DNA of 64,000 nucleotides, taken from positions 1 to 64,000 of the forward strand of contig JBFLWY010000008.1 of NCBI GenBank assembly GCA_040757355.1, written 5' to 3'. How positions within the stretch are numbered: the first letter of the stretch is position 1; each line of letters starts with the position of its first letter. Source of the stretch: DTYU01 sp040757355 (GTDB lineage Bacteria > Bacillota > Desulfotomaculia > Desulfotomaculales > Ammonificaceae). Made by a program: the position numbers and the translations under genes. This document shows positions 58,368-64,000 of this stretch, piece by piece. The notes under the pieces are model-generated. The model worked only from the letters and a program-made list of their open reading frames with translations, was not told the origin of the DNA and did no database searches.

Positions 58368-58717
58368 TCGAGTGCTCCTTCCTTCCAGGCGTAGCCCAAA
58401 CCGACCAGCAGGATCAAGATAAAAATAATAGCCTCAATGAAAGCAAAGAGGCCCAGCCGGTTGAGTGCTACCGCCCAAGGATAAAGAAAAATAGTCTCCA
58501 CATCGAAGACTACAAATACCAAAGCGTATAGATAATAGGCCACCCGGAAGCGTACCCACGTCTCACCACGGGTCGGTACGCCGGACTCATAAGTAGACTG
58601 TTTCAGCGGAGTCTTTGGCGGCTTCGCCCGGAGAACCCAGGCCAGCGCCAATACAAAAGCCGTAAAGCCGAGAACAACCAAAGGGTAGACGACCAGGGTT
58701 AAGTAGTCCTGATGCAA
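58358..58717 (-). CDS. nuoA: NADH-quinone oxidoreductase-type subunit A
   Basis: This 119-residue, three-helix membrane subunit has the conserved acidic cluster in YESGVPTRGETWVRF (loop) and YALVFVVFDVETIFLYPWAV. First gene of the operon; GGAGGTGG precedes its start. No nuoE, F or G genes follow in the operon. Confidence 0.94.
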   Translation of the reverse strand: MHQDYLTLVVYPLVVLGFTAFVLALAWVLRAKPPKTPLKQSTYESGVPTRGETWVRFRVAYYLYALVFVVFDVETIFLYPWAVALNRLGLFAFIEAIIFILILLVGLGYAWKEGALEWK

Positions 58718-59311
58718 GTGAACTCCACCTCCAAAGGAAAGATCGGCGGACAGATTGTGTTAACCGCAGACTACGGCAACTCGCGCCAACCTTCCGGACT
58801 GTCAGGGGTAAGAATCTCGTTTCGCTTGGGCCAACGAATATAAACCAGTGTTTAACGGGTCCCAGTTTTAATTGGGATCTTTTCACCCCCTAAAATTAGC
58901 AATTTTCTGGATAAACGTCTACCTTACCCCTTACGGTGCTACTCCTTAACCACCCCCTCAGTTTCCAAGTAGCTAAATAACTGAAAAAGTAACCTCTAAC
59001 GAAACTCATATGAGGATTGGTGTGGGACGAGAACCTATTTGTCTGGCTTGTCCTCCGGCTCAAGGAGTATGGCTGCAAAATAATCCCATTCGGGCAACAC
59101 GGCTTCATATAATTTTAATATAAACCAAAGGGCCTTTCAACATTTTTCTCTTTTTCGGGTGAGTGGAGGGTTTTTTATGCGTTCAATCCAGTTAAGCGGT
59201 AAAATTCATAGAACAAAACGGACCTTAAGACTTAATACTGCTGAGTAATAACGCTCAACTTAGAACATGGTCCGTCACTTTTAGCTTAACGTCGAACTGT
59301 TGAACTTCGAA
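58718..59311. other. Long upstream region of the nuo operon
   Basis: No gene. The promoter candidate at 59112-59140 would give a leader of about 390 nt. Paired GACCC/GGGTC-type hairpins occur near 58855-58885, and a CGGACC/GGTCCG hairpin at 59217-59275. No known riboswitch is recognised. Confidence 0.5.
59112..59140 (-). promoter_or_regulatory. Candidate promoter of the nuo operon
   Basis: TTGAAA (59140-59135), 17-bp spacer, TAAAAT (59117-59112). Confidence 0.45.
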
Positions 59312-60073
59312 CTATTGATCCAGCACCAGTTCCGCCAAGCGGTGCACAACGTCTCCCGCCCGGCCGTGAATGACTACGGCCGCCCGGTCGTCGAACGGGG
59401 TCGGCTCCCTGTTAATAATGATGAAGCTGTCCGCAAACCCCACCAAAGAAGCTGCTGGATATACTCTGAGGCTCGAACCCACAACGAGCATTACATTACA
59501 CCCCTGGTTAAGCTCTGACATTGCAGCGTTGAAATCCGGCGCCATCGCCTCACCAAACAAAACCACGTCCGGGCGTAGCATCCCACCGCACCGGCAGAGC
59601 GGCGGTAATGCTCCCTTTTCCAGCGCTTCCATGGCAACCTGAAAGTCCGCGGTCGCCCGGCAGTCGCTGCATACCAGGTGTCGCAGGTGCCCGTGCACCT
59701 CGTACACCACCCGAGAGCCAGCCTTGCGGTGCAATCCATCGATGTTTTGCGTAATAACCCCTGACAGCCTGCCTTTTGCCTCCAACCCGGCAAGCGCCTT
59801 ATGCGCAGGGTTGGGTTCTGCTGCCCGGTACCGGAGCCATTGAGGTAAAAAGGTGGCATAAAACCTCACCGGATCATGCTTTAACGCGTCCCCGGTAGCT
59901 AGGGACAAGAGTTCGGGATTCGACCAGAGCCCTGTCCCCGGGGTACGAAAATCAGGTATACCGCTTTCCGTACTAATCCCGGCACCGGTAAAGGCAAAGG
60001 CACGGGAAGCCCGCTCCAGGAGCTCAGCGGCCTGATAAAGCTTCCTCTCTGCGTCCTCAATCTTGCCAGCCAC
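59312..60073 (-). CDS. cobB: NAD-dependent protein deacylase (sirtuin)
   Basis: This 253-residue Sir2-family enzyme removes acyl groups from lysines using NAD. Motifs: AFTGAGISTESGIPDFR, VITQNIDGLHRKAG, VYEVHGHL with the catalytic His, zinc pairs CSDC and CRCGG, and VVGSSLRVYPAASL. GTG 60073 overlaps folK by 17 bp, so it rides with the folate genes. No special residues for demalonylase activity (Tyr/Arg pair) are obvious, so a deacetylase is likely. Confidence 0.93.
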   Translation of the reverse strand: MAGKIEDAERKLYQAAELLERASRAFAFTGAGISTESGIPDFRTPGTGLWSNPELLSLATGDALKHDPVRFYATFLPQWLRYRAAEPNPAHKALAGLEAKGRLSGVITQNIDGLHRKAGSRVVYEVHGHLRHLVCSDCRATADFQVAMEALEKGALPPLCRCGGMLRPDVVLFGEAMAPDFNAAMSELNQGCNVMLVVGSSLRVYPAASLVGFADSFIIINREPTPFDDRAAVVIHGRAGDVVHRLAELVLDQ

Positions 60074-60566
60074 TACCCTGCACCCTTTCGACCAATTGTT
60101 CCTGCATCAATTTAGCTGCCAGTAACGCTGCCCGGGTGCCTCCGGGGAGTACTAGATCGGGCGCCAGTTCCGCCAGCGGCACCACCACGAAAGCGCGCTT
60201 CTCAAGCCGCGGATGAGGTATTACCAGGTCTTCGGTTACTATCTCCGTTTTATCGTAGAGTAGCAGATCAAGATCAATTACTCGCGGTCCCCATCGTTCT
60301 CCCCGAACGCGCCCCAAGTTCTTTTCTATCGCCAACAGCCTGACAAGCAACTCGCGGGGGGACAGTGTGGTAGTGATCTCCGCCACTGTATTTAAAAAAT
60401 CCGGCTGATCAGGAACCCCCACCGGCGCAGTCCGGTATAGAGACGCCACCCGCTTTACCAAAATATCGGGGGCCAGCTTCAACGCACGGACCGCGCAGCG
60501 CAGGTTTTCCTTCCGGTTCCCAAGGTTACTTCCCATGCCAATAAAGGCGGTTACTCCCAAGTTCAC
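60057..60566 (-). CDS. folK: 2-amino-4-hydroxy-6-hydroxymethyldihydropteridine pyrophosphokinase
   Basis: This 169-residue HPPK adds pyrophosphate from ATP to hydroxymethyl-dihydropterin. Motifs: IGMGSNLGNRKENL, SLYRTAPVGVPDQPDFLNTV (cut), WGPRVIDLDLLLYD with the Mg aspartates, and IPHPRLEKRAFVVVPLAEL. GTG 60566 is supported by a typical N-terminus. It precedes the sirtuin and follows folB after a 345-bp gap. Confidence 0.95.
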   Translation of the reverse strand: MNLGVTAFIGMGSNLGNRKENLRCAVRALKLAPDILVKRVASLYRTAPVGVPDQPDFLNTVAEITTTLSPRELLVRLLAIEKNLGRVRGERWGPRVIDLDLLLYDKTEIVTEDLVIPHPRLEKRAFVVVPLAELAPDLVLPGGTRAALLAAKLMQEQLVERVQGSGWQD

Positions 60567-60911
60567 TATTACCTTCCTGGCAAATAATCAGCCGCTACCG
60601 CTACCAAACTTATCAAGGTCGCATAACAAGCAGTAAATGATGCATCGACCACGACCTTATTGTTAAACACCGGCTGTTAACCCCTGCACATCCGCCAATA
60701 CGGACCCCGAGTGCCGGGATAGCTTGTCCGCAACTATTCAGCTATATTACACTGACGGAACGCGGTAAGAGGCAAGCAGAGCACGAAGGACCGACACCGG
60801 ACAGAGCGGAGCGTACATGGAAGTGGGTGAGCTCCGGCCGGTGGCGGCCCACAAAGCTATTCGCAGCCTATCGCCGCGCCCAACGGAGTGCCTGAATAGT
60901 TACGCTTGTCC
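60567..60911. other. Intergenic region between folK and folB
   Basis: No gene. The only open frames are short (about 35 codons at 60818). No promoter or terminator I trust. Confidence 0.4.
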
Positions 60912-61298
60912 TTATTCTGCGTAGGGCGGCTTGCCGCACTGGTTACTTCCCCGCAGAACCTCTACCCCCACAGCCTTAAAATACCCCGGAAGGGGCGCCC
61001 CCGGTTTGTTAATGCGGACTTTTACCTGGGAAACCGGAAATTTTCCCAATAGGGCTGCGGCTATTGTTTCTGCCAGCGTTTCGATTAACTGGAAAGAGCG
61101 GCCGCACACAATCTCTCCCACGGTTTGGTAAACGTCAAGATAATTCACCGTCTTACCTAAATCGTCGGCGCACCCGGCTGGTGAGAGGTCCAGGTAAAGA
61201 GTCACGTCCACCAGGAACCGCTGCCCCGTCTCTCTCTCTGCAGGATGTACCCCGTGGCGCCCGAAGAAAGCCATCCCTTCAATAAAGATCTTGTCCAT
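60912..61298 (-). CDS. folB: Dihydroneopterin aldolase
   Basis: This 128-residue enzyme converts dihydroneopterin to hydroxymethyl-dihydropterin. It has IFIEGMAFFGRHGVHPAERETGQRF (split), the conserved VNYLDVYQTV and LIETLAETIA, and the C-terminal VRINKPGAPLPGYFKAVGVEV (cut). ATG 61298 gives a normal length; GGAGG stands 13 bp before. A longer frame to 61424 crosses low-complexity repeats. Confidence 0.93.
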   Translation of the reverse strand: MDKIFIEGMAFFGRHGVHPAERETGQRFLVDVTLYLDLSPAGCADDLGKTVNYLDVYQTVGEIVCGRSFQLIETLAETIAAALLGKFPVSQVKVRINKPGAPLPGYFKAVGVEVLRGSNQCGKPPYAE

Positions 61299-61355
61299 CA
61301 GTTGCAGGAACGCCTCCAGATATGTGCTTTTCTCTACACTCTCGAAACTGGCATG

Positions 61356-61496
61356 GTTAGAATTCAGAATCCAGGAGCCAGAATTCAGAATTAAAAAAAG
61401 AGAATTTAGCTTGCCTCTTCTCATTATTACTGCGGTCTTCTGTCTTCCGACTTCTATCTTCTGAATTCTGACTACCGACTGCTGATTTCCTAACCC
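61356..61496. repeat. Low-complexity AGAATTCAGAATT / TTCTATCTTCTG repeats
   Basis: Imperfect heptamer-like units, purine-rich then pyrimidine-rich (GTCTTCTGTCTTCCGAC, CTTCTATCTTCTGAATTC), as at 16.4 and 9.5 kb. It lies between folP and folB. Confidence 0.7.
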
Positions 61497-62711
61497 TCAC
61501 CTCTCCACCTGTCTATTGTCCGACCACAGACGACTGGCTGCCGACTGCCGTTTCAACGCATCCGTCATCCGCACAACTCTGACCATCTCTTTGACGTCAT
61601 GAACGCGGACGATATCCGCTCCCTTCATAACGGCCACCGAAACCGCCGCCGCGGTCCCTTCCATCCGGTCCGTTACAGGCAGCCCGAGAACGTTACCGAT
61701 AAATGACTTGCGCGAAAGACCGACGAGCACCGGAAACCCGAGGGAATTCAACTCTTCCAGCCGCCGGACCACCTCAAGATTCTGCTCGGGGGTCTTTCCA
61801 AAACCGATACCGGGATCGATAATGATGTGTTCGGGCGGTAATCCCGCCGCCAGTACGAAACTGATACGCTTTTTCAGATGGTCGATAACATCCCCCATCA
61901 GGTCCCGGTACACCGTCCCGCGCTGGTTGTGCATCAGGACAACCGGTGCGCCGGAAACTACCGCCAACTCGGCCATTCCCGCGCCGGAAAGCGCCCACTG
62001 GTCGTTTATGATGTGCGCGCCGGCGTTGAGGGCGGCCCGTGCCACCGCAGCCTTGGAGGTGTCTATCGAAACCGGCACCGGAACCAAGGGGACAACAGCT
62101 TCAAGTACCGGAAGCACCCGTCTTATCTCTTCTTTTTCGTCTACGGGCGTATGACCCGGCCTGGTGGACTCCCCACCGATGTCGATAATATCGGCGCCCT
62201 GTTCGACCATTTCAACCGCTCTGGCCTTTGCTTTCTCCACGGTGTCGTACTGCCCGCCGTCGGAAAAAGAATCCGGTGTAATGTTTAAGATTCCCATTAC
62301 CAGCGTGCGTTCGCCGAGCACTAACCTCCTGCCCCGGCAGTTCAGGCAGCATGAGCTGCGGCCTTCTATGTTAGTAAGGACGCGCTTGAGTTCCTCCCCG
62401 AGCTTCGGCAGCCCGAAGGGCTGCATCCTGAGCTTCGGAAGCAGCTCCTCATACTGGCGCAGAGTGCCCATTAACAAAACGTCAGTTTCATGGACAGAGT
62501 TATTGACAACCCCCCGCGAAACCGCCGCTTCCCCCCCTTTGGACAGCATTTCCTGCTTTAGAATATTCGCCTGCACCGGGGTCAGACCGGAAATCCTCAC
62601 AACCCGGAAAACGGCTTTCGGAGCCATTATCCGGCACCCAGGCTCGTCTGCGCCCACGGACTCGATCTCCCGGGCCGCCGTTAAGCGGTCAGTAATGCTT
62701 ATCACCCTCAT
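61497..62711 (-). CDS. folP: Dihydropteroate synthase with N-terminal extension
   Basis: The 404 residues carry a DHPS TIM barrel (about 130-390) with VMGILNITPDSFSDGGQY, ADIIDIGGESTRPG, PVSIDTSKAAVARAALNAG (cut) and IIIDPGIGFGKTPEQNL. Sulfonamide-target enzyme joining pABA to the pterin. The first ~125 residues are an extra domain common in Clostridia, with ISGLTPVQANILKQEML and a CCLNC cysteine group near residue 121. It starts at ATG 62711. First of the folate operon folP-folB-folK-sirtuin. Confidence 0.94.
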   Translation of the reverse strand: MRVISITDRLTAAREIESVGADEPGCRIMAPKAVFRVVRISGLTPVQANILKQEMLSKGGEAAVSRGVVNNSVHETDVLLMGTLRQYEELLPKLRMQPFGLPKLGEELKRVLTNIEGRSSCCLNCRGRRLVLGERTLVMGILNITPDSFSDGGQYDTVEKAKARAVEMVEQGADIIDIGGESTRPGHTPVDEKEEIRRVLPVLEAVVPLVPVPVSIDTSKAAVARAALNAGAHIINDQWALSGAGMAELAVVSGAPVVLMHNQRGTVYRDLMGDVIDHLKKRISFVLAAGLPPEHIIIDPGIGFGKTPEQNLEVVRRLEELNSLGFPVLVGLSRKSFIGNVLGLPVTDRMEGTAAAVSVAVMKGADIVRVHDVKEMVRVVRMTDALKRQSAASRLWSDNRQVER

Positions 62712-62773
62712 TTTGAAGACTGACTCCTTCCGGCAGATTTGTTATCACAAGCCAACCTGAAGAACGCCCAACC

Positions 62774-62806
62774 AAAAAGGCCGCAGAGAATCATCCCCCT
62801 GCGGCC
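62774..62806 (-). terminator. Terminator of the Mrp gene
   Basis: GGCCGCAG and CTGCGGCC arms, TTTTT on the minus strand. Confidence 0.9.
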
Positions 62807-62824
62807 TCGAACGGTTTCGATATG

Positions 62825-63691
62825 TTAGTTGCGGGGCTTCAAACCGAGCTTTTCGTCAAGAACTCGCGGGAGATGCTCAAGCCTGGTGTGATCGTAATCC
62901 TCGATCTTCCCGTCGTCCACCAGCTTTGCCAAACTGGGGTCGAGAGGAAGGGTCGATAACAGCTCCAAACCCGTTTCCTCCGCCACCTCCTTGCCCTTGG
63001 GCTCCCCGAAAACAAAAATCTGCTTGCCGCATTCCGGGCAAACCACGTACGCCATGTTTTCGATCAGGCCGAGAATTTTTGCACCCATCATGCCGGCCAT
63101 CCTGATAGCTTTGCGTACTACCATCACCGCAAGTTCTTGTGGCGAAGAGACAATTATGACTCCGTTCAGCGGCAGGGACTGCATCACCGTCAGCGGGACG
63201 TCCCCTGTACCCGGCGGCAGGTCCACCAAAAGGTAGTCAAGCTCGCCCCAGGCCACATCGGTCCAGAACTGCCTGATGGCGCCGCTGATAACCGGGCCCC
63301 GCCAGATTACGGGCTCATCCTCTTTTTCAAGAAGCAGGTTCATTGACATTACGCGGATACCGAAATACGGCGTCCTCAGCGGGTAAATTACTTCTTCGTT
63401 TCCTTCCGGGCGCCCTTTCAGGCCGTACATCTTGGGAATGCTCGGCCCGGTGAGGTCGGCGTCAAGGATGCCCACCTGGTAACCGTCGCGGGTGAATATA
63501 TTCGCCAGCAAAGCAGTAATGGAAGACTTGCCGACACCGCCCTTGCCGCTCATTATTGCTACGACGCGCTTAATGTTGGAAAGCGGGTTCTGCTCTAAAA
63601 ACTCGAATTTCGGTTTGCCCTCAGCAGGCCTTTCTTCTACACATGTTGCACAACCGCTCCCGGCTCCATTGTTCTTTTCTTCGATGGTCAT
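62825..63691 (-). CDS. mrp: Mrp/NBP35-type iron-sulfur carrier ATPase
   Basis: This 288-residue P-loop protein assembles or carries [4Fe-4S] clusters for apo-enzymes. It has the deviant Walker A SGKGGVGKSS, DADLTGPSIP and LLVDLPPGTGD. VCPECGKQIFVFG bears the conserved CxxC that binds the bridging cluster, and an N-terminal CATC is present. ATG 63691 follows AGGTGAACT, typical but with a modest ribosome site. It follows a DUF134 gene. It would supply the many Fe-S enzymes of this organism. Confidence 0.94.
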   Translation of the reverse strand: MTIEEKNNGAGSGCATCVEERPAEGKPKFEFLEQNPLSNIKRVVAIMSGKGGVGKSSITALLANIFTRDGYQVGILDADLTGPSIPKMYGLKGRPEGNEEVIYPLRTPYFGIRVMSMNLLLEKEDEPVIWRGPVISGAIRQFWTDVAWGELDYLLVDLPPGTGDVPLTVMQSLPLNGVIIVSSPQELAVMVVRKAIRMAGMMGAKILGLIENMAYVVCPECGKQIFVFGEPKGKEVAEETGLELLSTLPLDPSLAKLVDDGKIEDYDHTRLEHLPRVLDEKLGLKPRN

Positions 63692-63718
63692 GGTAGTTCA
63701 CCTCGGTGTCTTAAAATG

Positions 63719-64000
63719 TTAGGATTTTGTACCGTAGCGCCGGCGGCACCGGTTGCCCCGAAAGTGGTTACGCGGGTCGGCGGTCACGTCTCTGGCACCG
63801 CCAGTGCCGCACTTTGGACATTGCTCGGTTCCCCGGTCCCCCAGCGGTTCTTCCCACTCGTTGTTACAGCTCCGGCACTGCAGTCGCCGCGTTACCAGTT
63901 GAAAGTTGCCCCCTTCTACCCGGATGGCCTTTCCTTTAACCAGCGCCTCGGCAACCTTAGCTCTCGCCCCGGTTAAAATGCGTTGAAAAGTCGGGCGCGA
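63719..64000 (-). CDS. DUF134 family protein, C-terminal part (5' cut by window edge)
   Basis: Reading the minus strand from base 64000 gives SRPTFQRILTGARAKVAEALVKGKAIRVEGG in parts, the typical helix-turn-helix region of DUF134 (COG1342) proteins. A two-Cys-pair zinc ribbon follows (CRSCNNEW and CPKCGTGG). The stop TAA is at 63721-63719. The frame is open to the window end, so the N-terminus is missing. Such genes often neighbour Mrp ATPases and may be DNA-binding regulators. The additional zinc ribbon occurs in some members. Confidence 0.7.
   Translation of the reverse strand, partial: SRPTFQRILTGARAKVAEALVKGKAIRVEGGNFQLVTRRLQCRSCNNEWEEPLGDRGTEQCPKCGTGGARDVTADPRNHFRGNRCRRRYGTKS

Noticed and set aside
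58896..59108. 70-codon minus frame upstream of nuoA
   Set aside because: No ribosome site, unusual composition and no known family.
59177..59248. 23-codon frame after GGAGGG
   Set aside because: Too short to support without conservation; could be chance.

Overview
The window reads as a chromosome segment of an anaerobic, endospore-forming Bacillota. The closest match is the Peptococcaceae / Desulfotomaculia / Moorella-Ammonifex type of Clostridia. Reasons: spore genes (ylbJ end, gpr, two alpha/beta SASPs, spoVS), strong GGAGG ribosome sites with many GTG and TTG starts, oxygen-sensitive enzymes (2-hydroxyacyl-CoA dehydratase activase, class I two-subunit fumarase) and a respiratory island of DsrMK-type complexes plus an 11-subunit-type complex I without NuoEFG. 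Everything rests on reading the sequence; no database search was run.

Layout. 0-16.4 kb: a ylbJ-coaD-rsmD-gpr-SASP-recG neighbourhood, interrupted at 0.35-6.4 kb by a UbiA-MFS-TetR operon lying between two direct copies of a phasin-like gene, followed by an ABC1/UbiB kinase. A repeat-filled stretch with a 100-N assembly gap lies at 10.0-10.6 kb. Next come a dehydratase-activation pair and rpmB. 16.6-20.2 kb: riboflavin operon ribD-E-BA-H behind a consensus promoter and a short leader with a terminator-like hairpin, not an FMN riboswitch. 20.3-25.4 kb: fumarase subunits, a DtxR-type regulator and feoA-feoA-feoB, with two palindromic DtxR-like boxes. 25.6-31.6 kb: FmdB remnant, DsrE-like protein, TatD-like hydrolase, then a fluoride riboswitch heading an operon (CPA2 antiporter, UspA, zinc-ribbon/HEAT protein, truncated MFS), a two-site SASP and a histidine phosphatase. 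31.6-32.8 kb: decayed DNA with a group II intron 3' remnant and a family of about 100-bp elements with complementary ends. 32.8-36.2 kb: DUF3842, coiled-coil, PHP, dipeptidase, spoVS.

36.4-58.7 kb is the energy-conservation island, all on the minus strand: a Qrc/complex-iron-sulfur-type trio (reduced molybdopterin-oxidoreductase-like subunit, four-cluster ferredoxin, NrfD membrane subunit), three DsrK/HdrD-like CCG proteins of which two are paired with DsrM/NarI-like haem b subunits, and nuoA-B-CD-H-I-J-K-L-M-N. Together these look able to feed and drain a menaquinone pool: complex I probably takes electrons from ferredoxin or another low-potential donor, while the other complexes link quinone to cytoplasmic thiol/disulfide or iron-sulfur partners (inference). 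59.3-64 kb: sirtuin, folK, folB, folP, Mrp ATPase and the end of a DUF134 gene.

The strongest candidates for new biology are the reduced Qrc-like complex, the triplicated DsrK set with one unpaired copy behind a promoter flanked by 16-bp repeats, the pseudoknotted element at 40.2-40.3 kb, and the CCCAGCACTCA element family.
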